A stretch of DNA of 64,000 bases from Aquatica leii (GCA_035610365.1 CM069435.1:19953123-20017122); one strand, 5' to 3'. Positions 23,200 through 34,670 are shown, counted from the stretch's first letter. Notes: generated by a model not told the origin, from the letters alone. Numbers and translations: made by a program.

Positions 23200-23520
23200 T
23201 GCAATGCAAGAAGCGCTAGTTAATACTTCACACCAAATAACTTCGTGATCGGGGCCTACTTCATCCTCCGTACATGTAATACTTACAGCAAACTTGAAAT
23301 GGAAGTGGACGGAACACGTCGCCAAGCAAGACGAAAAATGGACGAAAGAATTAATGTGGAGGCCTAGACTACACCGGTGAGGCTTCGGAAGATCAAAAAG
23401 GTGGTAGGTGGACCACATAAGAAAAAACGGGAAGCAGATGGTACCAACTGGTTCAAAACAGATCGAAGTGGAATAGAAAAGGTGATGTAGTGGATGAAGA
23501 GGGGCATTTCAAGAAGAAGA
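23200..23520 (+). pseudogene. LINE ORF2 C-terminal scrap
   Basis: The plus strand reads LKWKWTEHVAKQDEKWTKEL, then a charged GR-rich stretch and VDHIRKNGKQ, matching the KW.WAGHVAR...WT...W.P...K...GRP..RW.DDI block that closes many insect LINE reverse transcriptase proteins (RTE/R4-like style). It is too short to classify further. The frame shifts at least once. No poly-A tail or ends were identified. Confidence 0.6.
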
Positions 23521-24327
23521 AAGAAGCATATATGTTACGGACAAGTCTGGAAGTAAGGACATATCGCCAAGTGCCCGGGTACATTGCGATATGATATCTT
23601 TAAGAAGTCAAATCTACTAAAAACAGTTACAGTTTGAATTAATATTAAAATAGATGCCAAATATCTGTAGTATTGGATGTCACGAATGACGGATTTTATA
23701 AGTTGGGAACTCAGTATGGCGTTATTACTTCTCTATTTGCAAGAAATGAAATTCCATCATGCAAGGAACGCGTTATAACCATTGAAGATGATTCTTCGAA
23801 TGAAATGTGTTAGGGAAAGACTTTCTGCAAGGATATGTTAGTTATTTGTGTAGGACCAAATGTGATACAAATAGTTGTAAATGCATAGCTAAAAAGTTGC
23901 TATATAATTCTAAATGCTATTCGTCTTTAAATAGCTAGTTTTGTTTTCATATTGTACTATTTGTATTTGTACCTAAGTATTTAGCTTTTAGAACTTGTGC
24001 TTTAATGAATATTCATATAGGTTTGGTAAAGACTTTAATGATGTGTACTGGGCGAATTGCGATTTGTTCGGACAAATCCAGAAATAATAGTAAATTTTGA
24101 GATTTTCTCAAAGTAATCGGTCAATTAAAAAAACGATGTAGAATTAAGCACATAAATATCAATTAAGAGTTCGTCAATGAATAACACGAATCATACTTTG
24201 CCATCAACGGTTACTTCAATCGCAATAGTGTGCATTACTGAGCTGAGAAAATCCGCACATTCACGCTCCCCATAGAAACCAAGGAGTGTAATGTATGGTG
24301 TAGTTGATTGGGCCTAACAACATGGTA
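23521..24327. other. No gene seen
   Basis: AT-rich spacer before the inverted 1.1-kb repeat, with no motif recognised. Confidence 0.5.
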
Positions 24328-25498
24328 TGTTAAAAAGTTGGTAGGTTAAAATTTTTCGAGTATAAAAATTGTCTCGTTGGCAATTGTCAAATTTTTATAA
24401 GCGCGCATGTATTCATTTTCCGGTAATGTTTGGTGTAACCCAGACCACCTCCGTTTAGCGGTATTTCTAAGCCCAACAAGGCTTTCAGCATTAAGTTATT
24501 TCACGGGATTCCACGTGAATATGCAAATTAGTTTTGTGTCTATCTAAGCGAAAGTCTCTTTGGTTGGATTTTCATACCCCCCACACGTTTCCTTTATCGG
24601 TGAAGATAACAAACAGATGGTATATTTAGGGAAAAATTTCCATGACGTCACGTTACTACAACTATTCAAACCGTAAAGCGGTTGGAAACCTTTAAGATTG
24701 CGGTTTCTTTTGGGAGGAACTACTAGCATCAATTGCTGCATTAAGTCGAGGGGAAACGCTGCGCTGTTGCTATCTTAAATGATTGTATGCTTTGAAAACG
24801 AAATTTACTTGTGTTAACGCCGTATGTACGTTTTGTGTTAGATTTAATATTACGTTTTAGGTAATACAGGTACGGAATTAGCTAATCCTCTACTAAATAA
24901 AACCTCACTGTAAGTATTACAATTTCTAGTTTTACGATTAGTATTTTGTTGGTCATGTCGATTGTTGACCGTACGTACATGTTAGGTTATGTTAGGTTAA
25001 CACAATTAATTATAAGATCATTTTGTGCGTCACAAAGTAGTATGCAGTGCGCGTTGACTCTCTAAGTTTTCGATTTTCTTTTATATACTTTTGCGATTTT
25101 AAATTTACAAATATAAAGTCATTCCTTCTTCGAATGTAAAAGTTAGACCGACTATGTCAGTTTACTGTACTACGTGTTGCCCAGTATAGGGCATAACTTA
25201 TATTTTATCTGACCCATGTATTAGCGTTTGGAAAATTTACGTAATTATACTTATGTACCTTCTTCGTCCTCTTTGGAACTAATGTCTGTGATAAAATAAA
25301 TATATATTCTGTCGTGTTAATTGTTCTTTTCCAGCTACGGGTAGAATTAAACGAAATCTACCTAATTTAGTTTTTTATCGTTTTGGTGCCTTTTTAGAGT
25401 TAATTTATAATTTCGTATCACAAAGCCTGCGATTCTTTCTCTGGGAACAACTGTGTTAGCCGTTGCTTATTTTTTTTTACACGAAAACCAGTGTAACA
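24328..25498 (-). repeat. 1.1-kb interspersed repeat, copy A (possible solo LTR)
   Basis: This segment is the reverse complement of 36917-37963 over its whole length, with the best matches at both ends: TAAAAAGTTGGTAGGTTAAA at 24331-24350 and the block around 25400-25498. In element orientation it starts TGTTAC and ends TTTTTAACA, so TG...CA, which fits an LTR. No internal coding region, partner LTR or matching target duplication is seen, so solo LTR is only a suggestion. Confidence 0.75.
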
Positions 25499-25569
25499 AA
25501 CAAAACTAAAAAACTGCAACGAGGCAAGGTAAGGCGGCACCCTTCCGTCATGGTATGATTGTTACTCGA

Positions 25570-25843
25570 TAATTAACGGACAGATTTAAAATATGAATTT
25601 TTGGTTTCACTTAGTGAGGCCTTTCAAATCCTCCGATATGACACCAATAAATTTTTTCTTATGAGAATTTTTGATTTAATTAAAGTATACCATAACATAA
25701 ATCCATGCAACGACATAGAAGAATTGCAGCAAAGAATAATGGATGCCTGTAACGTGAACCATTGTATTCTAAAACAAGTAGTTCGTAGTGTAAGCAAATC
25801 TTGTCTGGAAACTCACGGCCAACATTTTGAACACTTGTTATAG
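25570..25843 (+). pseudogene. C-terminus of a Tc1-like (DD34E-type) transposase
   Basis: The plus strand ends KVYHNINPCNDIEELQQRI, then a QQVVRS-like helix and finally GQHFEHLL followed by a stop at 25841-25843. That is the usual ending of insect Tc1-like transposases of the DUF4817 group. Just upstream, in another frame, SSDMTPINFFL matches the SPDLTPLDFFLWG block holding the third catalytic residue region. Nothing remains of the N-terminal two thirds. A related, better-preserved transposase is at 34105-34670 plus 30990-31200. Confidence 0.7.
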
Positions 25844-26496
25844 TTACCATGTTGGTTTTTTTGTTGTGTTCTGTTGTATTTCTGTTGTTTCTAGTTGGTT
25901 TAAATTATACTAAATGTTTATTTACAGGTCTTCTTTTAAGGTTAAAACAAATCATGTGTTACATCCACTTAATTAGAAACATGCGTGCTTTCTAAATACC
26001 TATGTAAATAATAACAAATAAAATTTCTCCGGAGAGAAACGTTTTACGCAAAATTTGAGCATTGTGAAGAGCTTTAAAACGTGCCTTAACAAAATGCAGA
26101 CACGTATCGGTGGCCCAAGTCGCTATGGTAGTTATGAGAAAATCAAATCGCGTGGCAAAAATAGAAGTTGATTCTTATCTTAGCGAAACTCCCACAAGCA
26201 ACACATACGAAACTAACACCCTTTTTAACATGTTTCTATATGTCAAAATGACAGTTAATGTTCAGTATGTGAAAGTTTGCTCAAATTTTTACACGAGACA
26301 CTTTGCTACGCCATAGCAATTATGTGTCATTGTTGATTTGCATTGCCATTTAATAAAACAATCAAAAAGTATTTATGATAAACTGGCGTCTTTTTTAACC
26401 GACTCAGCAATGATTGGTAAAGAAAACGGATTATTGTATTATAATACACACTGGACAGTCCTTTGCAGAAAACTTAGTACTTCTCTGAAAGAAGTA
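25844..26496. other. No gene identified
   Basis: Short open frames (for example 26110-26316 and 26338-26556) lack known motifs; the latter runs into the MITE at 26505, so it is not a real gene. Confidence 0.45.
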
Positions 26497-26504
26497 ATAG
26501 ACAG

Positions 26505-26796
26505 TAGTGATGCGCGAAATATCGTTACCGGTGACTTTGTCGCTGTTACTTGTTGATCACTAAAATATCAGCGACTAATAGAAATACAAAACCAGTTACC
26601 GGTGATTCCGTAACTACTGCACGGTTATTGGTCAAATTATTAACTTTTTCATTGTCTGCGTTGTCAAAATTTTTACGACCTTTTTTTTAGTTACGAGTTA
26701 CAAGTGATATCGGTCGCTTGTAAAAGTAACGGTGACTTAAAAGTTACCGTCGCCAATTCACCGGTGACCAAAAAGTAGCCGGTAAGCCCATCACTA
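26505..26796. mobile_element. Non-autonomous hAT element (MITE), 292 bp
   Basis: Termini TAGTGATGCGC and GCCCATCACTA (reverse complement TAGTGATGGGC) are inverted repeats. They are flanked by ATAGACAG (26497-26504) and ATGGACAG (26797-26804), an 8-bp duplication with one later change. The interior carries several ACCGGTGA or ACGGTGAC words on both strands. No coding sequence. Confidence 0.85.
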
Positions 26797-26804
26797 ATGG
26801 ACAG

Positions 26805-27721
26805 CATGATCAAGTTGATCAATTTTATGAGTTCTGGAGTGTATAGCAAGATATGCTTTATATATGTTTGAAAAGGTTATTGCAAACCAAGAATTTATTC
26901 ATTTTGCAACAACTCTTGAATATAAAAAGAAGAAGAAATAGATATCGTAGTTTTTTTTATTTTATGTCAGATTTTGGGAAGAAATTTGTAGCAAGATTCT
27001 AAGATTTTGCAGAGATAGAGAAGTTGTCTCAATTCTTAAAATCGCTTTATGAATTTTCTGAAGAGGCATATTATATTGTTGTGGCTGCGAAGTTGTTCGG
27101 TTTTTTAAAGTCTTTGCTTCAAATTAAGAAATTTGACTTGCAAGACGTTTTTTCGCAAATGTATAAAACTGCATTTACTGAAGTATTTTCTGATAAACAT
27201 GTTTTTGCTAAAACTGGATACTATGTTTCACTCTAGATATGTATCTTAAACATCTGTTTTCAAAACTGAATTTATTGACAAACAATTATCCTTTAAGATT
27301 AATGAACACTTACCTTGAAGACACTCGTATTACCTGTTCCTCGGATGAACCAAACTATAGAAAACTGGCCCAAGATCGCAAGTCTAATTTCTCGAATTAA
27401 TTTTTAAAAATAAACTATTTTATTTTATATTATTTTATGGGTAAAAATAAAAATTTAGAGCTAGTAATAACTAATAATATTATTTAAATTATCAGTTCAC
27501 CAATAATAAATTCAAGCTTTCAAAATGTATTTTATATATGTTTCGATAATAATATTAATAAATAACCAATAACAATGTATCCCCTTAACAATTTAGTAAC
27601 TAATAACTCTCTAGACCTTGATACAATTTTTCAACACTATTCGGATCCTACTTAAGTGTACTGGCCCACCCCTGTTTACAGAACAGATTTTGGTAGTATT
27701 TTAAACACTAATTTTATTATA
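26805..27721. other. No gene identified
   Basis: An open frame at 27024-27236 has coding-like composition but no motif I recognise, and a short open segment near 27230-27400 likewise. Both may be old transposon remains. Confidence 0.4.
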
Positions 27722-28112
27722 CGGTGCATACCGCTTAATAGAATCATATTGCGGATAAATAAATATATGAAAAAGAATGAATCAGATAAAACGTAGTCAA
27801 ATTAAGTTGCTATTCTAAGAAATGGATGTTCTGTCTAAATATACTGAAAGTACAAAGCAACTGGAAGATAACGTATTTACATATGTTTAAATAAGGTAAT
27901 GTTGTGTAGGTCAGTCGAATTACTTAAATAAATAAATAATGCTGCAAAAATAATGCTAAATATGCAAAACAAGTATTTTTAAGGTCTAATTATTAAATTT
28001 TTCACTCTAAACATGCGTCTTGTGAAAATTCATGAGGTTATTGTTCATTTATAGAAACAAACCTGATAACATAAACCGAAACTGTGATTACTATAAACGA
28101 TGTTTTTTCGAG
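27722..28112 (+). repeat. Interspersed repeat, copy 2 (partner at 21765-22345)
   Basis: Shares the ordered words listed for the copy at 21765-22345, in the same orientation and shorter by about 190 bp. No coding motif and no clear termini. Confidence 0.75.
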
Positions 28113-28567
28113 GTAGTAGCTTACGTCCGGCTCGTTCATTAATAAAATGATAACATTATCTGTGATTCCAATAGGGTGCGTGCAGTGTACTATGTCGTAT
28201 CATTATAGAATTCTTGTATGAAGAGATAAACTATGTTTTTGCAAAAACAATATCTATTATAAATAAATGCTTGAAATTAAATATTTTGTTTATTTAAATT
28301 TCACTGATTTAATAATTTTAATTAATTCAAATATTTTGTAGTATTTTATTTACATAAACGAGACTAAATTCGAAATACTAAAATGAACGGTTAATGTCAA
28401 GGCGACCAAATGTCTTGTACATTCAATCTGACGCCAATTTTTAATGCATGGTTAAGAAAGCTTTTGTTTACATATAAATTTTTGTTTCATTGAGGTTTCC
28501 GTACATACATACGCACGCACATCTGTTGCCTTATTGCATTTGTAAACCGCACGATATATTGTTACAG
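28113..28567. other. Likely intron sequence before the host exon
   Basis: No coding motif. It ends in ATATTGTTACAG, a plausible splice acceptor at 28567, though the pyrimidine tract is weak. Confidence 0.5.
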
Positions 28568-28672
28568 GAGTCGGATTACCCACAGGAGTCACTATGCGGG
28601 AGAAGAAAAGTGGCGCTTTATCAAGAATGCAGAAACTCAAGAAAAGACTGTCACATTCCTTCGGACGACTGA
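28568..28672 (+). CDS. Host exon, N-terminus of a likely PFTAIRE cyclin-dependent kinase (CDK14/Eip63E-like)
   Basis: The exon is bounded by an acceptor (TTACAG|GAG at 28567/28568) and a consensus donor (CTGA|GTAAGT at 28672/28673). The first ATG (28594) opens 26 codons plus one base, so the next exon begins in phase 1. The residues include SRMQKLKKRLSHSFGRL, which resembles the MKKLRR-LSxSFxR-I segment near the start of human CDK14; this comparison is from memory. The 26 bases before the ATG would be 5' UTR, though that frame is also open upstream. The kinase domain is not in the window, so the gene must extend to the right across long introns. An alternative is a related PCTAIRE kinase. That it is a real exon is more certain than which kinase it is. 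Confidence 0.6.
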   Translation, partial: ESDYPQESLCGRRKVALYQECRNSRKDCHIPSDD

Positions 28673-30433
28673 GTAAGTACTTAACACTATACCTACATAA
28701 GTTTTAATTAACTTTTTTACGAGAAAAATAAAAGTGATTCCACATTGTAAGAATGCAAACTTAATTTCATTCATGGATGTGTCATATTTTAGCAAAATTA
28801 CACATTCTGCGAAGTAGCTTTAGATCAAGGTAGAATTAGTAATATTTCCTCTTGTTTCTGCGTTTATAAACCAAATATAGAAAGGGATACCGACTAATTC
28901 ATTAAATGTATTATTCACACACAAAGTGCGGCTGCCTTCATTTATACCTCATAAATTAAACATTTTCTTAACGTATATTCTGATTTTATACAAAAAAAAA
29001 ATGCAAATTTAAAATTTATGCGAGAATCGGAATCGTGAATATTAAAAATTGGACTTTGAAAATATCGCCCGGTTCTACAAAAGCAATTGACCTTTTTTTC
29101 TTTTTTTATGCAAATTATAAATTTATTATAAAATTTTCTTAAGTGCGAACATTAATTTCTTTCAATTTGTCATATTTCGTTTATTATTTTAAGCCGCTCA
29201 GTTCCTGCATTCTTTTTATCTGCGTCATACGTAGGTTTACCTGTGTCTGATTCAATACCAGGTTGAGGTCGAATTTGACGTAAATTGTGATGAAATGAGT
29301 CTTTATTTATTCATCATTGTATTGAGTTGGATTAGACTAAGAGGTCGGTTTCAATATATTAATTTTGTACGTAGAAAGTTAACGGTTCACTGTGTACACA
29401 AGCGCATATCTCACGTATAAAGAATTGATGGCAAAAGGAGTATATAAGAAGTTTATTTGATTTTATTTTCTATTCCTTTACCATCATTGTTTACATAACG
29501 TAATTAAAGGTAAACGTAAATATTTTTTCATTTTGTTTTTGTGTACAGAGTTATTAGTAGTGTTTACCGATACTTACGTAAACATCTCCAATTTGGGTTT
29601 ATCACACAACTCGTGAAATTATGAAAACAGAATAATACATTTTTTATGATTTTGGATTATTAGATAATAATGATCAAAAGTAAAAGTAAAGTAAACGTTC
29701 TTTTAATTTAATTATAGTAAAGTGCTCGGGTTTGCTAGTAGATAAACGAAGACGTCTTCGTGAAGAGTTATTCAATTAGAACTTTGATTTACCGAGAACA
29801 CCGCACTTTTGTCGCTTTCTAACTCTTACTTTTTTTCATTAGTACTTAATCCGTTAAGTGATACTTAAAATCAACATATTTTTAATTTAAAAAAGTATTG
29901 TGTAATCAAGTATTCTACTTTAGAATTTTTTATCCTAATTTGGTTGACAATCTTAACCGAAATCGGATAAATTGTACCGGTTTTCAAGAAACTTGAAAAA
30001 CATTCGTTAATGTTAATCTAGTTCTGCTTTACCGTTCGTCACGTGAGTTGTTTTAAAATTTTTTTGTATAAATTCTACTTGACTTTGACATATTGTATAT
30101 ACTAATGTATATCACCTGAAACATTATCGGACAAATTTCTTTTCTCTTATTGTTGCATTTTTAGTGACTAACTTGTATATAAACTTTGTTAGTTAACCGG
30201 TGCGTTTATATGTGTCAAATTCCATGTGACTTACACTACAGATGGCATTTTAGCATATTAATAATAATCTGTACCACCTGTTTTGTTACAATTGCAATTC
30301 GTATTGCTCATCCATTATTTAGAAGTATTGTGTTTTCTCATAAGATTACGATTAACGAGGTTTCGTTTATGAAATCCCTTATTAGTTATTATTTATGTCT
30401 AAAGAAAAAAATATTACTAAGAATAGTAAAAAT
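28673..30433. other. Probable intron, no gene seen
   Basis: AT-rich, with long A and T runs and no coding motif or transposon end. It begins with the donor of the exon at 28568-28672. Confidence 0.5.
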
Positions 30434-30587
30434 TAACACAATTTTCCATTCTGGATAATTCTCGTGTTGTCGTTATCACACAAGCTGAGCTTTTGTCATA
30501 CGTCGCAATGGACATTTTCAGAGCACGTAACAAACTGATTGATTGCGCTGTGAACACGGGAATGATCCAGAATGGAAAATTGTGTTA
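30434..30587. mobile_element. 154-bp MITE with 36-bp inverted repeats
   Basis: The left arm (TAACACAATTTTCCATTCTG, continuing to 30468) is mirrored at 30552-30587 (ending CCAGAATGGAAAATTGTGTTA) with only a few differences. TA lies at both outer edges, which fits a Tc1/mariner-type target site. No coding sequence. Confidence 0.8.
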
Positions 30588-30989
30588 CAAATGCAACCCG
30601 TGGAATCCTGAATTCTACAATAGTAATAGTATACAGTGTCTATAAATTGACGAAAAAGCTACACGAGGCGACATTCTTCGTTCAATTCTGAATTGAAAAT
30701 GTTAATGTTGTTAAACACTTAAACACACTTAAAAGAAACATGCATTTGGCAAATTCTTCATTTCAATCTCCAAAAACATTTTACTCGTCATTGGTAGCAC
30801 GTTTAAATTCTACACATTGCGCAAGATATGATTTGCTCTTCAATTTATTTATTGTTAGAATTATACCTAGGTACATACAATTAATGATGTTAATTTAGAA
30901 TGTCTTGTACAACAGGATTCTTTTTTAATTTTATCTGATAGTAAGCCAATGACTTTATCCCCTACAAAATTGTTCGAATTGAAATAATA
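30588..30989. other. No gene seen
   Basis: AT-rich spacer, no motif recognised. Confidence 0.5.
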
Positions 30990-31200
30990 ATTGCAATCCT
31001 AATCGTCTGGATTACTGGTGCGAGTCTTTCTGATGTCATTTCTAACACCGCTGCGTTACTTTTTTTGTAATTTGGTCAGCGCTTTGAGGAGGCGTTGCAT
31101 ACACTCTCTCTTTAATGATACCCTAAACAAAATACTTAAGAGGACTGATATCGGGAGATCTCTCAGGCCATTGGATGTTTGGATCTATTTGGGAAGTATT
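30990..31200 (-). pseudogene. Tc1-like transposase, C-terminal part, separated by a LINE
   Basis: The minus strand reads SQIDPNIQWPERSPDISPLK, then YFV, a stop in place of the usual W, and IIKERVYATPPQSADQITKK. This is the conserved WPARSPDLTPLDFFLWG...VY.TPP block of Tc1-like transposases. The N-terminal and central parts are at 34105-34670 on the same strand. The LINE between them accounts for the split. The 3' end is unclear. Confidence 0.8.
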
Positions 31201-31259
31201 TATTATTTTTTTTATAATTAGAAGTAGGGTGCGTGTTATGATAACCTTTTGCACTACGA

Positions 31260-32400
31260 CCAGATTAGATCTTTTGTGCCCTTCTCTCGTTGGACTCAGG
31301 AGAGATCTATGGCTTTGACGAATTCGATCAGGTCCCTGATCGGAAGGTTTAGTAATTCTTCTTCCGAGATGAAGATGAAATCTAGATATTTTTGTCTCTT
31401 TAGGCACAAAGCTGGGCACCTCATGATGATGTGGTCCATACGCTCCACCTCTTCACCACAGTACCTGCATGTGTCATCACCCACCAGTCCCATCTTACTC
31501 AAGTGGTATCTGCAGTGGATGTGTCCTGTTAGTATACCACAGAGGAGTTTTAATTCTCTTCTTCTTAACTTTATAAATTCCTTCCCTCTCTTTTTGTTAG
31601 GGCTAAGGAACATCTTTGAATGTTTTAGATCCGGCATTTTGTTTCAGGTTCTGTTGATTTCGTTGTTGGCCCAGTTGGTGATAATCTTCTGATAGTCCCT
31701 TTAGCTAAAGCTATACATGAGAGATACTGCAATTAATTTTGCTCGTTGATCTGCTTCCACATTACCTGCTATTGCCTCATGCTCTGGTACCCAAACAAGT
31801 TCAACTTTATTCTTGTCCGCTGGCTGGTTTAGGGATTAATGGCACTCGTGAAGCATGCGTGATCTTACGCTGTTTCTTTGCAGTGCTTTTAATGCCGCTT
31901 GGCTGTCCGACATGATGCATATATTTTGTTTGCATCGGTTTTTGGTAATCAGATGTTCCGTCACCATATGGATGGCGTGCACTTCTGCTTGGAAAATGGT
32001 GGCTTCAGCACTGAGGGATAAGTGTCATTTAAATCTATGTCTCACCACTCCTGCCCTCACACCACCGTTTTCTATTTTGGATCCATCTGTGAACCATTTT
32101 TGGGATGCACGCAGTCCGTGCCTCCCACCCAGTCTTTCCTAGTGGGGAACATGACTTTGTATTTGTGATCAAAGATTATTTTTGAGTTCATCTGGTCGCT
32201 CACTGCGGCCATGTCTAACAGAGGAGTGGCTTTGAGAATTCCCAGATGACCGTTGAGGTTGTCTTCTTTGAAATGGTATACCTTATGTAGTTTGAGGGCC
32301 TGCTTCATAGCTTCCTTTTTAATTGCCACTGGTAAGGGATCCAAGCTGAGAGGAATCTTGATCACAGCGGTGGGTGTTGATTTCATGGCACCTATGGTGG
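31260..32400 (-). pseudogene. LINE RNase H-like region and terminal zinc knuckle
   Basis: The minus frame 32386-32072 is the RT-to-RNase H linker, leading into WFTDGSK-type sequence near 32110, then EATIFQAEVHAIHM and CIMSDSQAALKAL, which hold the acidic RNase H residues. The last open frame (31637-31296) has LTGHIHCRYHLSKMGL followed by CRYCGEEVERMDHIIMRC, a CCHC-type knuckle of the kind that ends R1-like ORF2 proteins. Frame changes separate the parts. Confidence 0.82.
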
Positions 32401-32689
32401 TCAGACATGCTAGCCTTTGCCAGCTTCGCTTGCGCGATACTTTGGTCTACTTTTCTTCACCAAACTGAAGACGCGTAGAGAACTTCAGGTCTAACGACCT
32501 GCTTGTAAATCCAATTGGTTACGCTGGGGTTCAAACCCCACGGTTTGCCAACCATTTGACGGCAATACCATAAAGTTTTTATAGCATTGTTGGTGGTTTT
32601 GGACAGGTGAGGTGACTTTCCCACGTTAGTTTTTGGTTCAGTGTCACCTCCAGGTATTTAACCTCTTTGGAGAGGGGAATGGTAGTTCT

Positions 32690-33990
32690 ATTTAACTAAA
32701 TACGGGGGATATTTAAATTTTTTCGTATAGTAAAAGGAGCGATGATGGTTTTATTTATGTTCATGTCCACTTTTAAGCACCAGTTACGTGTTAGGTTGAT
32801 GGCATTTTGTATTCTCTCCTCTACGATGGAGTCATACTTACCTCTCACTGTTATGGTTATGTCGTCAGCATAGCCTAAAACGTTATACCCCTCTCTACTC
32901 AGATCGTTTAGTAGTTCATTCACTACCAATGACCGCAGCAGTGGGGATACGACTCCCTCCTGTGGGCAGCTTCTCGTAGTGCCTACCTCATAGGTGGCGC
33001 TACCAATGCTGATAATTACCTATCTACCCATCAGCATGTTGTTTATCCATTGAATGATAGTCATTTATTACTCTCTTTTTGAATGACTGTGTCATTGAAC
33101 CTTAGGCGGCGTTGTCAAAGGCGCCCTCTATGTCCATAAAGGATGATAGTCATATTTCCATTGACTCATGTGCTTTCTCTATGGGTTTTTACTATTTGGT
33201 GTAAAGGTGATATCGTTGATTTGCCTTTTTGATAGCCAAATTGGTATTTATGAAGAGGTTTGACTGTTAAAATCTCCATTCCAATATATTGGTCCACCAG
33301 CTTCCCCATTGTTTAGAGCATAAAGGATGAGACACTTATTGGACGACATGACTTTGGATCATCTACGGGTTTTACACCTCTCTTATGTAGGAATACGACA
33401 TTTACTTTCCTACATGCTTGAGGAACATGGCCATATAACAAACTGGATCTGAATATTTTGATCAATGTCCTTAGCAAAATGTCCTGTCCTCGATGAATGA
33501 GTGCCGGAAATACTCCATCAGGGCCAGGAGTCTTGAAAGGTTTAAATGTTTCTATGGCCCACTTAATCCTTTCAGGCGATGCAATTTTATTGACAAGGGG
33601 ACGTTCCCGTTTTAGTAGTCTACTCCTTATGGGTCTATTGTACATCCTTGTTTCTCCAGCTGCTATACACCCTGGAAAATGTTTATTAATTAAAACCTCT
33701 ACAGTTTCCTGAAAGGTCGACGTTAAGGTGCCATCTTCACGTTTGAATGCACCTATGTTACCTTGTTTGCCTCTTGATACAGCTTTCTGCACTATGCTTG
33801 CGACAGGTGCTTTATCAAGATTCTCACAAAAGGTCCTTCAAGAACTTTTCTTTGATTTACGAAGTGTCCCATTGAACTCAGTAAGAGCCTTACGGTACTC
33901 TTCCTAGTTATGTGTTCTCTTTGGTTTGTTAAACTCCCTTCTGGCTTTGCTACTAATTTGCTCAGCTCAATGTTCTACCAGGATACTTTG
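32690..33990 (-). pseudogene. LINE reverse transcriptase (R1/I-like), frameshifted
   Basis: The minus-strand frame 33792-33313 contains FKTPGPDGVFPALI, the finger motif of LINE RTs, and DPKSCRPISVSSFML, the RP(I/V)SL block. After frame breaks, 32929-32696 carries NVLGYADDITI with the catalytic YADD at 32861-32872, followed by a KTIIAPFT thumb-side motif. Upstream, 33990-33800 has the WWN...L-type linker. Several breaks make it non-functional. The style of the C-terminal part suggests R1/I group rather than RTE; this is from pattern memory. Confidence 0.85.
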
Positions 33991-34104
33991 CTTTTAGTCT
34001 TTTTGGTTTTGAGAGGACAGTTTACCTCAAAGGCCCTCGTTAAGGTCTCCGCTGTGAGGTTAAATGTTTTCTCCAAGTTGTTTATTGATCTTATTTGATA
34101 GATA

Positions 34105-34670
34105 AATTAGTCCAACGACTCTGTGATTTATTACACCCAGCCAAACGTTAATGGAAAACATTCTTTGGTGACTATATCCTATAATCTCGTGCGGATTTTC
34201 ATCTGCCCAATGGTGAAGATTATAAGTATTAAATACACCATCTCTATTTAATCGTAATATGTTGTCGTTATCGTAGAAAGGCTGAACTTTAGAAATGTGA
34301 TAACGGTCTTGTTACTTGGGATATTTAATGTTGAAGCTAACTGTCTGGTGCTAAGCGAATGATCTTCGTGTACAGCGTCTAGAATTTGTTCTTCTAGTTG
34401 TATTGGACGCCGTTGTCTTGGTCGACCTGCATTAGCGTTTCTCCTTATAAACGAACCAGTTTCTCGAAGTCGTTGATCCAGCTTCGAAATGTATTTCCTC
34501 TAGGTTGTCTTTGGTTTGGAAAACGTATGCCATACTCGTTTGCGGCCACGTTAGCATTTCGATTACGGATACCACAATTCAGGTACATATCGCCATATTC
34601 ATTGAATGTAAAACCCGTTATGAGTGAACAAAACAAAGGACGCAAAAAGCACAATATCACAAGAACTAAT
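34105..34670 (-). pseudogene. Tc1-like transposase, N-terminal and central part
   Basis: On the minus strand from 34660: EYGDMYLNCGIRNRNANVAA and RFPNQRQPRGNTFRSW match the DUF4817-type helix-turn-helix found at the start of many insect Tc1-like transposases. Then LRETGSFIRRNANAGRPRQR, EDHSLSTRQLAS (second helix-turn-helix), and in another frame NTYNLHHWADENPH and FSINVWLGVINHRVVGLIYL, the region around the first two catalytic acidic residues. The C-terminal block is at 30990-31200 beyond the inserted LINE. About 70 residues between the two halves appear missing. Confidence 0.82.

Larger units (their letters stand above)
31200..34105 (-). mobile_element. R1-like non-LTR retrotransposon, 5'-truncated, inserted in a transposase
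   Basis: A minus-strand LINE running from about 34105 (5') to about 31200 (3'). It keeps the linker after the endonuclease, the RT, an RNase H-like region and the terminal zinc knuckle. The endonuclease is absent, as expected for incomplete target-primed reverse transcription. Its 3' end is an A-rich tail (AATTATAAAAAAAATAATAA read on the minus strand, about 31220-31200). On both sides the host sequence is a Tc1-like transposase on the same strand. No exact target duplication was found. Confidence 0.88.

Noticed and set aside
20922..24998. TTAGG-like runs (near 20922 and 24980) suggesting telomeric repeats
   Set aside because: Only two to three imperfect units at each place; TTAGG runs this short are common in insect DNA and not an array.
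28490..28672. 60-codon open frame covering the host exon in another frame
   Set aside because: It ignores the splice acceptor and differs in frame from the ATG whose product resembles kinase N-termini; it is a shadow of that exon.
32505..32540. GGGGTTCAAACCCC resembling a tRNA T-arm
   Set aside because: No acceptor stem, D-arm or anticodon arm fits around it, and it lies in the RT region of the minus-strand LINE.
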